From NCBI RefSeq assembly GCF_008124875.1, contig NZ_VNIA01000002.1, forward strand, positions 62,001-126,000: a stretch of 64,000 nt of DNA. The letters are read 5' to 3'. Source of the stretch: Tenacibaculum adriaticum (GTDB taxonomy: Bacteria; Bacteroidota; Bacteroidia; Flavobacteriales; Flavobacteriaceae). Below, piece after piece: positions 16,986-26,485 of the stretch (position 1 is the stretch's first letter; each line of letters opens with the position of its first letter). A program made the translations under genes and the position numbers. Below the pieces are notes generated by a model. The model was given only the letters and a program-made list of their open reading frames with translations, was not told the origin of the DNA and ran no database searches.

Positions 16986-17546
16986 TTATTTTTTAATAAT
17001 TTCTGCTAACAACTTTTTAGCACGTAATAATTTAACTTTTACGTTATTCATAGGTTCATTTAGTTGTTCAGAAATTTCTTTATAACTTAATTCCTGGAAG
17101 TATCTTAAGTTTATGATTTCTTGATATTTAGGTTTTAACTGCTTAATATCTTTAAGCAATTTAGCTAAATTTTGTTCAGTAATAATTTCATCTTCTGGTG
17201 AGGGGGTATCATCTATAACTTTATAAACTTCTTCTTCTTGCTGTTTAGTAGTTGCTATTGAATTAGATGATTTTCTTTTTCGTAATAAATCTATATGAAC
17301 ATTTTTAGAAATAGCGATTAGCCAAGTTTTAAATTGATATTGTTCATCAAAAGTATGTATTTTATCAAAAGCTTTAGAAAAAGTTTGAATAGCTATATCT
17401 TCTGCATCATTTTCATTTTGAGTTCTTTTTAATTGAAAACTATAAACACTGCTCCAATAAGTATCAAGTAAATAATTAAAAGATATTTGATTACCTTTTT
17501 TTGCTTTTTGAATGTGGTCTAAAAGTTTTTCTTGATTGATTTCCAA
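16986..17546 (-). CDS. ECF-type RNA polymerase sigma factor
   Basis: 186 residues. Region 2 is at about 20-85, with NDAEDIAIQTFSKAFDKI and FKTWLIAISKNVHIDLLRK for core binding and -10 recognition; a polar linker spans 86-120; region 4 is at about 125-180, with RYFQELSYKEISEQLN and KVKLLRAKKLL as the helix-turn-helix. No anti-sigma gene lies next to it: the downstream neighbour is an exported hypothetical protein. Regulon unknown. Confidence 0.92.
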   Translation of the reverse strand: MEINQEKLLDHIQKAKKGNQISFNYLLDTYWSSVYSFQLKRTQNENDAEDIAIQTFSKAFDKIHTFDEQYQFKTWLIAISKNVHIDLLRKRKSSNSIATTKQQEEEVYKVIDDTPSPEDEIITEQNLAKLLKDIKQLKPKYQEIINLRYFQELSYKEISEQLNEPMNNVKVKLLRAKKLLAEIIKK

Positions 17547-17675
17547 TGCGTAAGTTTAGAAAATGGATATGCTAATATACTAAATAAGAATTATGATTAG
17601 GTAGTTTAAATAAAAGTAAATCCTAGATAGAAAAACTACTTTGTTACTTCACTAGTAGATTGAAAAGAAATAAGT

Positions 17676-17879
17676 TTAACTATGTTGTGGGTCATTACAA
17701 GAATCGAATTGATCTGGAGTTTTACCGCAAAAACCACAAGCTTCTCCACTTTCATTTAACATTGGGTTTTGACTTGCACAAGTCCCCGCAAATTTACCGT
17801 CTTTTTTTGCCCAAATTTTAATAGCAATTCCTGCAAAAGCTAAACCTAATAAACCGATTGTTAATAAAACTAATTTCAT
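17676..17879 (-). CDS. Small membrane-anchored cysteine-rich protein
   Basis: 67 residues. An N-terminal helix (LVLLTIGLLGLAFAGIAIKIW) is followed by KKDGKFAGTCASQNP and a tail with four cysteines (Cys34, Cys48, Cys51, Cys60), including CGFC with Gly-Lys-Thr after it. It matches the widespread but unstudied short membrane-or-secreted proteins of Bacteroidota. The Cys spacing suggests a metal site or disulphides, unproven. It has its own promoter match, which supports it as a real gene. murB lies downstream of the region in the opposite sense of reading order but on the same strand. Confidence 0.75.
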   Translation of the reverse strand: MKLVLLTIGLLGLAFAGIAIKIWAKKDGKFAGTCASQNPMLNESGEACGFCGKTPDQFDSCNDPQHS

Positions 17880-17897
17880 TTATATTATTTTATTGTG

Positions 17898-17905
17898 CAA
17901 AGATA
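17898..17905 (-). promoter_or_regulatory. Promoter (-7 element) of the small cysteine-rich protein gene
   Basis: Minus-strand TATCTTTG, a full TAnnTTTG match, about 20 nt before the ATG. Confidence 0.55.
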
Positions 17906-18010
17906 CATAAACTAAATTTTTATAAAATTCTTAATTAGTTAATTTTCACTTTTACAATTCCTTTAAAGAATGAAGATTTAAAGTTTGGACTAATTAGAGA
18001 GAAAGAGAAA

Positions 18011-19018
18011 TTAAATAATATTTACTTCAATTTCTAAATTAATATCAAACTTCTTTTTAATTGTTTGCTGTATGTTTTGTGCTAGTTGATGAATTTCTTT
18101 CCCAGAAGCATTTCCATAATTTACTAAAACTAAGGCTTGCTTTTCGTGTACGCCATAATCGCCATAACGTTTTCCTTTAAATCCACTTTGTTCAATTAGC
18201 CATCCTGCAGGTACTTTAATTTCATTTTCTGAAATAATATAACTAGGAATATTTGGATATTCCTTTTGAAGTGCTTTAAATTGATTTTTTGAAATGACAG
18301 GGTTTTTAAAAAAACTACCACTATTTCCAATTTCTTTTGGGTCTGGTAATTTTGATTGACGAATGGTGATTACCGCATCAGAAATATCTTTTATAGTTGG
18401 ATTTTTAATATTTCTATTTTCTAATTCAGTTTCAATCGCTCCGTAAGATGTGTTTAATTTATGATTAACTTTAGTAAGCAGAAAACTTACTGAAGTTATT
18501 ACATATTTACCTTTTGCATAGTTTTTAAAAATCGAGTTTCGATAGCCAAATTCACACTCAGAATTTGAGAAAGAAATGAGTTTGCCAGTTTCAATTTCAA
18601 TAGCTTCCACTTTGGTAATTCGATCTTTTACTTCAACTCCATAAGCACCAATGTTCTGGATAGGGCAGGTGCCAACATTTCCTGGAATTAAAGATAGGTT
18701 TTCAAGACCTCCATAATTTTGAGAAATAGTCCAAAGTAGAAATTCATGCCAATTTTCACCAGCATTTACGGTTAGGTATACATTATTTTGATCTTCCCTA
18801 TCTATTGAAATCCCCTTGATGTTTAAGTGTACTACTAGTTTATCTATGTCTTTTGTAAGCAACATATTACTTCCGCCAGAAAGCAAGAAGATATCTTTCT
18901 CTTCTTTTAAAAGTTGTTGAAGTTGATAAACTGAAGTTATAGAGACAAAACGTTTGGCATTAACATGAATACCAAACGTATTGTAGCTTTTTAAAGAGAT
19001 GTTTTGTTGAATAATCAC
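18011..19018 (-). CDS. murB: UDP-N-acetylenolpyruvoylglucosamine reductase
   Basis: 335 residues, type I MurB. FAD-binding segments LLSGGSNML and PGNVGTCPIQNIGAYGVE are present, with YRNSIFK for substrate, the catalytic Ser in GNSGSFFKNP, and the C-terminal GLU/Asp region. Reaction: NADPH-dependent reduction of enolpyruvyl-UDP-GlcNAc to UDP-MurNAc in the cytoplasm. Small oddity: Thr-Cys replaces the common Ala-Ala in the PGxVGAAPIQN motif. It starts 4 bp after the stop of the aminotransferase gene and is probably its operon partner. Confidence 0.95.
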   Translation of the reverse strand: MIIQQNISLKSYNTFGIHVNAKRFVSITSVYQLQQLLKEEKDIFLLSGGSNMLLTKDIDKLVVHLNIKGISIDREDQNNVYLTVNAGENWHEFLLWTISQNYGGLENLSLIPGNVGTCPIQNIGAYGVEVKDRITKVEAIEIETGKLISFSNSECEFGYRNSIFKNYAKGKYVITSVSFLLTKVNHKLNTSYGAIETELENRNIKNPTIKDISDAVITIRQSKLPDPKEIGNSGSFFKNPVISKNQFKALQKEYPNIPSYIISENEIKVPAGWLIEQSGFKGKRYGDYGVHEKQALVLVNYGNASGKEIHQLAQNIQQTIKKKFDINLEIEVNII

Positions 19019-19022
19019 TAAA

Positions 19023-20213
19023 TTAATCTTTGTAAACTTTTAGAGCTTGTTTAATAATATTCACAGCTTTAATTAAGCTGTTTTTATTTAATACGTAAGC
19101 TATTCGAATTTGATTTAACCCAACTCCAGGAGAAGAGTAAAACCCAGCAGCAGGAGCTACCATTACAGTCTCTCCATTAACATTAAAATCTTCTAAAAGC
19201 CATTGCGCAAAGGCATCACTGTTTTTTACAGGTAATTCTACAATGCAATAAAATGCCCCTTTTGGGGTAGCAACTTTAACTCCGTCAATTTTTTTCAATT
19301 CAGAAATTAAGGTATTTCTACGCTCAACATATTCTTCGATTACATCATCAAAATAACTTTGAGGTGTATCTAGTGCTGCTTCACTGGCAATTTGTGCTAG
19401 TGTTGGTGGACTTAGTCTGGCTTGTGCAAATTTTAATGCTGTAGCAATTACCTCTTTGTTTTTACTTACTAAACACCCAATTCTAGCCCCACACATACTA
19501 TATCTTTTAGAAACTGAATCTATAATAATAGTATGTTGCTCTAATCCAGGCTCTTCCATAATAGAGTAATGTTTTATACCGTCATAAGTAAATTCTCTAT
19601 AAACTTCATCAGCAATTAAAAATAAATCATGTTTTTTTACTAAAGCTGCCAATTTTCTAATTTCTTCTTTTGAATATAAATAACCCGTTGGATTTCCTGG
19701 GTTACAAATAAGAATAGCCTTAGTTTTGGGAGTAATTAATTTTTCAAATTCTTCAATAGGAGGTAAAGCAAAATTATTTTCAATTTTTGAAATAACAGGA
19801 ACTACTTTAACACCAGATGCAGTTGAAAAACCATTGTAGTTTGCGTAAAATGGTTCTGGTATAATAATTTCATCATCCACATCCATAATACTTCCAAAGG
19901 CAAATAGTAAAGCTTCACTTCCACCAGTTGTCACAATAATATCATCATGTTTAACATGAATGTTATTTTTGGCGTAGTATGCTGCTATTTTTTCTCTATA
20001 AGCTTCAGATCCTTCAGATCTTGTGTATGCTAAAATATCCAATGAGTGAACTTTTACAGCATCTAAGGCTATTTGAGGTGATTTTATATCGGGTTGACCA
20101 ATATTTAAGTGGTAAACTGTTTTTCCTTGTTTATAAGCTTTTTCAGCATAAGGCACCAATTTTCGTATTGGCGATTGTGGCATTAATTGACCTTTTTTAG
20201 AAATAGAAGGCAT
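19023..20213 (-). CDS. Class I/II PLP-dependent aminotransferase
   Basis: 396 residues. Fold-type I features: YHLNIGQPDIKSP near the N-terminus, TTGGSEALLFAFG, NPGNPTGYLYS, DEVYREFTYDG, and SVSKRYSMCGARIG whose Lys forms the PLP aldimine. Likely an aspartate- or aromatic-type aminotransferase; the exact amino acid cannot be told. It is first in an operon with murB (4-bp gap). Divergent from the PDZ-protease gene. Confidence 0.9.
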   Translation of the reverse strand: MPSISKKGQLMPQSPIRKLVPYAEKAYKQGKTVYHLNIGQPDIKSPQIALDAVKVHSLDILAYTRSEGSEAYREKIAAYYAKNNIHVKHDDIIVTTGGSEALLFAFGSIMDVDDEIIIPEPFYANYNGFSTASGVKVVPVISKIENNFALPPIEEFEKLITPKTKAILICNPGNPTGYLYSKEEIRKLAALVKKHDLFLIADEVYREFTYDGIKHYSIMEEPGLEQHTIIIDSVSKRYSMCGARIGCLVSKNKEVIATALKFAQARLSPPTLAQIASEAALDTPQSYFDDVIEEYVERRNTLISELKKIDGVKVATPKGAFYCIVELPVKNSDAFAQWLLEDFNVNGETVMVAPAAGFYSSPGVGLNQIRIAYVLNKNSLIKAVNIIKQALKVYKD

Positions 20214-20386
20214 TCTTTAGTGTTTTTGTTGTTTGAAAAGCAAATTTGCAAAATATAATTGAAAAAGATAAAGGCTTTCATATCAAATTTCGGTTATTAA
20301 TATTAAACAAGAAGCTAAATATTAAAAAAAACATTTATAAATAAAATGAAGATTGTATATTATGCATTATTCTTAAAGCAATCCCA

Positions 20387-21727
20387 TTGAAAATACAAAT
20401 ATTTACGCTAATTTTTATGTTATTCTCATTGAAGTCTTTGTCGCAAAGAGGTTTTCAATTCTATGGTAATAATGATGAGAGACAAAAAATAAATTTCAAA
20501 TTAATAAACAATCTTATTGTAATTCCTTTAAAAATAAATGGAAAAGAACTATCATTTATATTAGATACAGGTGTTAATGAAACAATCCTTTTTAATCTTA
20601 ATCAAAATGATAGTATTGGTTTGAATGATGTTAAAAAAATAACATTACAAGGTTTAGGATCTGGAGAACCTGTTGAAGCTTTACTTTCATCAAATAATAC
20701 ATTTCAAATTAAAAACTTAATAAGTCTACAGGAAGATTTATATGTTATCCTAAGAGATGCTTTTAATGTTTCGGCAAGGATGGGTATTACAATTCATGGT
20801 ATTATTGGCTATGATTTACTACAAAATGTAATAGCAAAAATTAACTATACATCGAAAACGATTATTTTTTATAACCCAAAAAAATATTCATACTCTAAAT
20901 GTAGGAAATGCGAGGAGTTTACATTGGAATTTTATAGAAATAAACCCTATATAAATGCAGAAATACAATTAGAAGCACTCGGGAATAAAAAAACAAATGT
21001 AAAATTATTAATCGATTCTGGCGGTAGCGATGCCTTATGGTTATTTGAAGACACAAAAGAGGAGATAAAAACGCCAAAAAAATATTTTAAAGACATTTTA
21101 GGAGAAGGTTTAAGCGGTACTATTTATGGAAACCGAAGTAAAATTTCTGAAATTTCTTTGGGAAGGTTTGCAATAAAAAAACCTACAGTTTCTTTCTTAG
21201 ATTCAGTATCATCTTTTAATGCAAGAAAATTCAAAGAAAGAAATGGTAGTATCGGAGGTGGTATATTGAAACGTTTTAAAGTATGGATTGATTACCCAAA
21301 CAAAAAAATAACATTAAAAAAGAATAGTTCTTTCAAAAAAGGGTTTTACTATAATATGAGTGGATTAAATGTTATTTATAGCGGACAAGAATTAATTAAA
21401 GAAGAATCAACTAGTAAAATTAATGATTCTTTTAATTCTAATAATAAAACTGCAAACAATAAAACAATATCTTTTATAACGAGCTATCACTACAAGTTTA
21501 AACCATCCTATAAAGTTGAAAATGTTGTTGAAGGTTCACCAGCTTTTGAAGTAGGAGTTATGAAAGAAGATATTATAAAAAGAATAAATAATAAACCAGC
21601 ACATTCATATAAATTATATGATATAACTACTCTTTTTCATTCTAAACCCGGAAAAAAAATTAGAATAGAAGTTGAACGGTTTGGTGTGATATTTAAATAT
21701 GAATTTAGATTAAAAGAAAGAATATAA
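20387..21727 (+). CDS. Retropepsin-like aspartyl protease with PDZ domain, exported
   Basis: 446 residues if translated from TTG. All upstream ATGs are stopped within a few codons, and the TTG gives a complete signal peptide (MKIQIFTLIFMLFSLKSLSQ); the next ATG at 20417 would leave only half. Two aspartyl-protease half-domains follow, with SFILDTGVNETILF (Asp60) and KLLIDSGGSDALW as the catalytic Asp-Thr/Ser-Gly motifs. A C-terminal PDZ domain (about 350-440) has VVEGSPAFEVGVMKEDIIK. Substrates unknown; periplasmic proteolysis or ligand binding is inferred. Lys- and Asn-rich composition. Confidence 0.8.
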   Translation: MKIQIFTLIFMLFSLKSLSQRGFQFYGNNDERQKINFKLINNLIVIPLKINGKELSFILDTGVNETILFNLNQNDSIGLNDVKKITLQGLGSGEPVEALLSSNNTFQIKNLISLQEDLYVILRDAFNVSARMGITIHGIIGYDLLQNVIAKINYTSKTIIFYNPKKYSYSKCRKCEEFTLEFYRNKPYINAEIQLEALGNKKTNVKLLIDSGGSDALWLFEDTKEEIKTPKKYFKDILGEGLSGTIYGNRSKISEISLGRFAIKKPTVSFLDSVSSFNARKFKERNGSIGGGILKRFKVWIDYPNKKITLKKNSSFKKGFYYNMSGLNVIYSGQELIKEESTSKINDSFNSNNKTANNKTISFITSYHYKFKPSYKVENVVEGSPAFEVGVMKEDIIKRINNKPAHSYKLYDITTLFHSKPGKKIRIEVERFGVIFKYEFRLKERI

Positions 21728-21730
21728 AAA

Positions 21731-21758
21731 AAAGCCTCGAATATATCATCGAGGCTTT
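21731..21758. terminator. Bidirectional terminator between protease and DUF1573 genes
   Basis: AAAGCCTCGA (21731-21740) pairs perfectly with TCGAGGCTTT (21749-21758) around ATATATCA, between convergent genes. A runs precede it and TTTAAATATT follows. Confidence 0.8.
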
Positions 21759-21780
21759 AAATATTATTAAGCTTGTTGGT

Positions 21781-22188
21781 TTAGCTACCGCTTCCCACCA
21801 ATGCTTTCTTTTTTTCTGGAGCAGCATCTTTAGAGATGTATCCTTTAATTTTTAACATTTTTCTTTCTTCTTTAGCATTAGAATAAATCGTAATTGCTTT
21901 AGAAAAACCACCTATTCTTTTTGTATCATAAGAAACTTCAATTTGTCCTTTTTCTCCTGGCATAATTGGCTTTTCAGGTTTTGTAGGTACCGTACAACCA
22001 CAAGTAGACTTAATATCTTTAATAATTAATGGAGCATCACCAACGTTTGTAAATACAAAAGCGCGTTTTCCTTCTGAACCTTGAGCGATTTTTCCATAAT
22101 CGATTAACTCGCTGTCAAACTTAAATTCTTGAGCAGATACTGTTAATGTAATAAAGCATACTGCGATAAATGATAAAATTGTTTTCAT
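21781..22188 (-). CDS. DUF1573 secreted protein
   Basis: 135 residues. Signal peptide of about 19 residues (ILSFIAVCFITLTVSAQ), then a single Ig-like ASPM-SPD-2-Hydin type domain. DUF1573 landmarks are FVFTNVGDAPLIIKDIKSTCGCTVP and PGEKGQIEVSYDTKRIGG. The CGC is typical. Function not established; such domains usually mediate protein contacts at the envelope. It has its own promoter and is divergent from valS. Confidence 0.9.
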   Translation of the reverse strand: MKTILSFIAVCFITLTVSAQEFKFDSELIDYGKIAQGSEGKRAFVFTNVGDAPLIIKDIKSTCGCTVPTKPEKPIMPGEKGQIEVSYDTKRIGGFSKAITIYSNAKEERKMLKIKGYISKDAAPEKKKALVGSGS

Positions 22189-22223
22189 AATGTTTTAATA
22201 ATTGTTTAGGGATTACCTGTTTA

Positions 22224-22231
22224 CAAAAATA
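22224..22231 (-). promoter_or_regulatory. Promoter (-7 element) of the DUF1573 gene
   Basis: Minus-strand TATTTTTG, a full TAnnTTTG match, with a leader of about 30 nt. Confidence 0.5.
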
Positions 22232-22290
22232 CTATATTTTTTTAGTTATAAAAAATCAACTTCTAATTTTCTGTACGTCATAGATAGTTG

Positions 22291-22298
22291 TATTTTTG
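22291..22298 (+). promoter_or_regulatory. valS promoter (-7 element)
   Basis: TATTTTTG, a full match, 20 bp before ATG 22319. It makes the longer in-frame start at 22202 impossible for transcripts from this promoter. Confidence 0.55.
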
Positions 22299-22318
22299 TC
22301 AATCATATTTCAAAAACA

Positions 22319-24967
22319 ATGCCAAAAATGAATATTCCATCAAAATATAATGCAAACGAAGTAGAAGGTAAGTGGTATGACTACTGGATGAAGCATAATT
22401 ATTTTCATAGTGAAGTTGATAAACGAGAGCCATACACTATAGTAATTCCTCCTCCTAATGTTACAGGAGTATTACATATGGGACATATGTTAAATAATAC
22501 CATACAAGATGTATTAATTCGTCGTGCACGTTTACAAGGCAAAAATGCATGTTGGGTTCCAGGTACAGATCATGCATCTATTGCAACCGAAGCTAAAGTT
22601 GTTGCTAAGTTAAAAGAAGCAGGAATTAATAAAGATGATTTAACTCGTGAAGAATTTTTGAAACATGCTTTTGAATGGAAAAATGAGTATGGTGGAATTA
22701 TTCTTGAGCAATTAAAAAAATTAGGAGCTTCGTGTGATTGGGAACGTACAAAGTTTACCATGGATGATGACATGAGTGAATCTGTAATTAAAGTTTTTGT
22801 TGATTTATATAATAAAGGAATGATTTACCGTGGTTATCGAATGGTAAATTGGGATCCTGAAGCAAAAACAACACTTTCTGATGAGGAAGTTATTTATGAA
22901 GAGCGTCAAGGGAATTTATATTACTTACAATATGATATCGTTGGTTCTGATGAAAAAGTAACCATTGCAACGACACGTCCTGAAACTATTTTGGGAGACT
23001 CGGCAATTTGTATCAATCCAAATGATGAAAGATTTTCACATTTAAAAGGAAAGAAAGCTATTGTTCCATTATGTAATCGTGAAATTCCGATTATTGAAGA
23101 CGAATATGTAGATGTTGAATTTGGTACAGGATGTTTAAAAGTAACACCCGCTCATGATGAAAATGACAAGGTTTTAGGAGAGAAACATAAGTTAGAAGTA
23201 ATAGATATTTTTAATGAAGATGCAACTCTAAATTCTTTCGGTTTACATTATAAAGGAAAAGATCGTTTTGTTGTTCGTAAAGAAATATCTAAAGAATTAG
23301 AAGAAAAAGGTTACTTAGTAAAAGTAGAACAACATACAAATAAAGTTGGAACTTCTGAAAGAACCAAAGCTGTAATCGAACCAAGATTATCAGATCAATG
23401 GTTTTTAAAAATGGAAAAACTAGCAAAACCCGCTATTGACGCTGTTTTAGGAGAAGATAGTGATGTAAAATTATATCCTAAGAAATTTGAGAATACCTAT
23501 CGTCATTGGATGGAAAACATTCGTGATTGGAATATTTCTCGTCAGTTATGGTGGGGTCAACAAATTCCTGCATTTTATTTCGGGGACGGAAAAGAAGACT
23601 TTGTTGTTGCAGAAAAAATAGAAGATGCCGTAAAATTGGCACAAGAAAAAACAGGAAACAGCTCTTTATCAGCTTCAGATTTAAGACAAGATCCTGATGT
23701 ATTAGATACTTGGTTCTCTTCTTGGTTATGGCCAATGTCGGTTTTCGACGGAATTCGTAATCCAGAGAATGAAGAAATTAATTATTATTACCCAACCAAT
23801 GATTTAGTAACAGGACCAGATATTTTATTTTTCTGGGTTGCTCGTATGATTATTGCTGGATATGAATACAAAGGAGAGCGCCCGTTTGAAAATGTATATT
23901 TAACAGGGTTGGTACGTGACAAGCAACGTCGCAAAATGAGTAAATCTTTAGGAAACTCACCAGATGCCTTAAAGTTAATTGAAGATTTTGGTGCAGACGG
24001 GGTTCGTGTTGGTTTGTTATTAAGTGCAGCTGCTGGAAATGATTTAATGTTTGATGAAGATTTATGTCAGCAAGGAAAAGGTTTTGCTAACAAAATATGG
24101 AATACCTTCCGTTTAATAAAAGGTTGGGAAATTGATGAAACTTTAGAGCAACCAGAAACTGCTAAAATAGGTTTAGCTTGGTATGAGGCTAAGTTTCAAA
24201 AAGCTTTGATAGAAATAGAAGATCATTTTAGTAAATACCGTTTATCTGACGCCTTAATGGTAATTTATAAGTTGATTACAGATGATTTTTCTTCATGGTT
24301 ATTAGAAATCGTTAAACCAGGATATCAACAACCTATAGATGCTAAGACATATAAAGAAGTAATAAAAGTTTTAGAAAATAATCTAAAAGTTTTACACCCA
24401 TTTATGCCTTTCTTAACGGAAGAAATTTGGCAATATATTGCTGATAGAACTCCAGAGGAAGCTTTAATCGTAGCAGAATATCCGAAGGTAAAAGAGAGTA
24501 ATGAGCAATTAATTTCAGAATTTGAATTTGCTTCAGAAGTAGTTTCAGGGATTAGAACAATTAGAAAAAATAAGAATATTTCGTTTAAAGAAACGATAGA
24601 TCTATCTGTAATCAATAATGAAAAAGCATCAGAACAATTTGATACTGTTATTAAAAAGTTAGGAAATGTTGCAGAGTTGAGCTATGTATCTGAAAAAGTA
24701 GACGGAGCATCATCATATAGAGTTAAATCTAATGAATATTTCGTACCAATTTCTTTAGATAATATTGATGTTGAAGCAGAAATAACAAAGTTAAATGCAG
24801 AATTAAAAAGAGCAGAAGGTTTCTTATTTGGAATACAAAAGAAATTATCTAATGAGCGTTTTGTAAATAATGCACCAGAGCAGGTTTTAGCTTTAGAACG
24901 TAAAAAAGAAGCAGATACATTAGCTAAAATTGAAACAATTAAAGCGAGTTTGGTTTCTTTACAATAA
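22319..24967 (+). CDS. valS: Valine--tRNA ligase
   Basis: 882 residues from ATG 22319 ([16 protein letters not shown]), normal for ValRS. The class I signature HIGH-equivalent appears as [13 protein letters not shown] (44-56) and KMSKS at 539-543. The CP1 editing domain holds [13 protein letters not shown], the anticodon-binding domain has [13 protein letters not shown], and the C-terminal coiled coil includes [16 protein letters not shown]. Reaction: charging tRNA-Val with hydrolysis of mischarged threonine. The frame is open to 22202, but those codons read as untranslated spacer and lie upstream of the promoter. Confidence 0.97.
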   Translation: MPKMNIPSKYNANEVEGKWYDYWMKHNYFHSEVDKREPYTIVIPPPNVTGVLHMGHMLNNTIQDVLIRRARLQGKNACWVPGTDHASIATEAKVVAKLKEAGINKDDLTREEFLKHAFEWKNEYGGIILEQLKKLGASCDWERTKFTMDDDMSESVIKVFVDLYNKGMIYRGYRMVNWDPEAKTTLSDEEVIYEERQGNLYYLQYDIVGSDEKVTIATTRPETILGDSAICINPNDERFSHLKGKKAIVPLCNREIPIIEDEYVDVEFGTGCLKVTPAHDENDKVLGEKHKLEVIDIFNEDATLNSFGLHYKGKDRFVVRKEISKELEEKGYLVKVEQHTNKVGTSERTKAVIEPRLSDQWFLKMEKLAKPAIDAVLGEDSDVKLYPKKFENTYRHWMENIRDWNISRQLWWGQQIPAFYFGDGKEDFVVAEKIEDAVKLAQEKTGNSSLSASDLRQDPDVLDTWFSSWLWPMSVFDGIRNPENEEINYYYPTNDLVTGPDILFFWVARMIIAGYEYKGERPFENVYLTGLVRDKQRRKMSKSLGNSPDALKLIEDFGADGVRVGLLLSAAAGNDLMFDEDLCQQGKGFANKIWNTFRLIKGWEIDETLEQPETAKIGLAWYEAKFQKALIEIEDHFSKYRLSDALMVIYKLITDDFSSWLLEIVKPGYQQPIDAKTYKEVIKVLENNLKVLHPFMPFLTEEIWQYIADRTPEEALIVAEYPKVKESNEQLISEFEFASEVVSGIRTIRKNKNISFKETIDLSVINNEKASEQFDTVIKKLGNVAELSYVSEKVDGASSYRVKSNEYFVPISLDNIDVEAEITKLNAELKRAEGFLFGIQKKLSNERFVNNAPEQVLALERKKEADTLAKIETIKASLVSLQ

Positions 24968-24983
24968 GATAAGTAGAATATAA

Positions 24984-25020
24984 AAAAAACTCCGATGTAA
25001 ATTTACATTGGAGTTTTTTT
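24984..25020. terminator. Terminator after valS, probably bidirectional
   Basis: AAAACTCCGATGTAAAT pairs with ATTTACATTGGAGTTTT through one G-T wobble, with A and T runs on both sides, between convergent valS and head-GIN genes. Confidence 0.88.
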
Positions 25021-25038
25021 ATGTTTTTAATTCTAGGT

Positions 25039-25767
25039 TTAATTTTTATCAATAACATCACCAGAACCTACAGAATTTGAGTCTATATACTTAGGTTTAC
25101 CTTTGTAGTACACACTTCCAGACCCAACTACATTAGCGTCAATTTTTGTTTTTACAGAGGTTTGAACACTACCAGAACCTGCGATATTTGCTTTTAAGTT
25201 ATCAGCATATAAATCATAAGCTTTTACGCTACCAGAACCCGCAATAGAGCATTTAAAATCTCCTGTATTTCCTTTTAATTTAATGTTTCCCGAGCCACCA
25301 ATAGAGCTTTTTACAGAGGAAGCATCAACTTCGGCAGTAATGTTACCAGAACCACCTATACTAAAAGAAACATCATTAGCTTTTATGCGTTTTTCAACGT
25401 TAATATTACCAGAACCACCTAAAGAAACACCTTCAATTTCTTCAAAAGGAACTGTTACTGTTAGTCTTTTTGTAGTTCTAATGTTTGTATTGTCTTTAAA
25501 TTTAATTTTTAAAGTTCCTCCACGAACTTCTGTAATTATATAAGGAATAATATTTTCTTCCCCTTCAATAGTTATTTTACCTTCTTTCCCATCAATTAAA
25601 TTAACATCGAAAGAACCTCCAACACTTACTTCATCAAAATTATCTACAGAGCGTGTTTTTGTAATAACTTTCCCGTTTCCTTTAACTTTTTTTGAATTCC
25701 ACCAGCTTTGTGCTTCTGAAGAAAAACTGATAAAGATAATTAGACTTGTAATAATTAATTTTTTCAT
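25039..25767 (-). CDS. Head-GIN domain (DUF2807) putative surface adhesin
   Basis: 242 residues. Signal peptide of about 19 residues (ITSLIIFISFSSEAQ), then the head-GIN/DUF2807 domain. The second half is a beta-solenoid-like ladder: the motif (G/A/V)GSG(N/S/D)(I/V) recurs seven times at intervals of about 20 residues (GGSGNI three times, AGSGSV twice, VGSGSV, VGSGDV). Likely a rigid exported beta structure; function as an adhesin is inferred from the family only. Divergent from the YhhN-like gene and separated from the sigma operon by it. Confidence 0.88.
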   Translation of the reverse strand: MKKLIITSLIIFISFSSEAQSWWNSKKVKGNGKVITKTRSVDNFDEVSVGGSFDVNLIDGKEGKITIEGEENIIPYIITEVRGGTLKIKFKDNTNIRTTKRLTVTVPFEEIEGVSLGGSGNINVEKRIKANDVSFSIGGSGNITAEVDASSVKSSIGGSGNIKLKGNTGDFKCSIAGSGSVKAYDLYADNLKANIAGSGSVQTSVKTKIDANVVGSGSVYYKGKPKYIDSNSVGSGDVIDKN

Positions 25768-25831
25768 TTTTTAGGTTTTTAATGTTAGTATTATAAATAA
25801 TATTTATATTTAGTATTCATCCCCCGATGTT

Positions 25832-26485
25832 ATGTTTACTAAAAAATTGGATTTTTATACTTTATTATTCATTTTAACTTCTTTTCTATCACTTTTTTTT
25901 ATTGATAGTGGTGATGTTATGATTGAAATGGTTATTAAATTGTTGTCGTTAATTTCATTATCCTTTTTGTATCTTAGTAGATCAAAAAAAATAAATTACT
26001 GGTATCTTCTAGTATTGCTTTGTTCTATTGTTTCTGATGCTTTTCTAGTTTTTGATGATGCTTTTTTAATTATTGGAACTTTATTTTTACTAATCAACAG
26101 AGTTCTTTATATTATTATTGCAAGAAGAGCTTTTTTTGAAACTGAACATAAAACCTTGTTGTTATATTTTCTTCCATTTTTTGCTGTTTTTGCTATTGTT
26201 TTCCCTCAATTAAAATCATATTTAGGTGAATTATCGTATACTATTTTAATAATGGGATTGTTGTCAACAATAATGGCCTTGTTTGCATTTATTAATTATT
26301 TGAATAAAATGACCATTAAAAATAAATTCTTTTTTTTGGGAATGCTGATAATTACAATTGCTGATATTTTAATTGCATTTAATAAGTTTATAGATTACAA
26401 ATTATTATATGTTATTTTCTATACCATTCTATATTATATAGCACGTTATTTAATATGCAAAGCTATGATTGTTGAAAAAAATTAA
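25832..26485 (+). CDS. YhhN-family membrane protein (lysoplasmalogenase-like)
   Basis: 217 residues with about eight hydrophobic segments. The conserved acidic positions of YhhN/TMEM86 appear in VSDAFLVFDDAF and IADILIAFNKFID, with PLKSYLG-like spacing between. Eukaryotic and some bacterial members hydrolyse the vinyl ether of lysoplasmalogens. The Bacteroidota role is unknown. The stop overlaps the convergent gene by 4 bp (26482-26485). The family call is by motif and topology only. Confidence 0.65.
   Translation: MFTKKLDFYTLLFILTSFLSLFFIDSGDVMIEMVIKLLSLISLSFLYLSRSKKINYWYLLVLLCSIVSDAFLVFDDAFLIIGTLFLLINRVLYIIIARRAFFETEHKTLLLYFLPFFAVFAIVFPQLKSYLGELSYTILIMGLLSTIMALFAFINYLNKMTIKNKFFFLGMLIITIADILIAFNKFIDYKLLYVIFYTILYYIARYLICKAMIVEKN

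Noticed and set aside
22202-22318. N-terminal extension of valS by 39 codons
   Set aside because: Lies upstream of the TAnnTTTG at 22291 and does not resemble any ValRS N-terminus.
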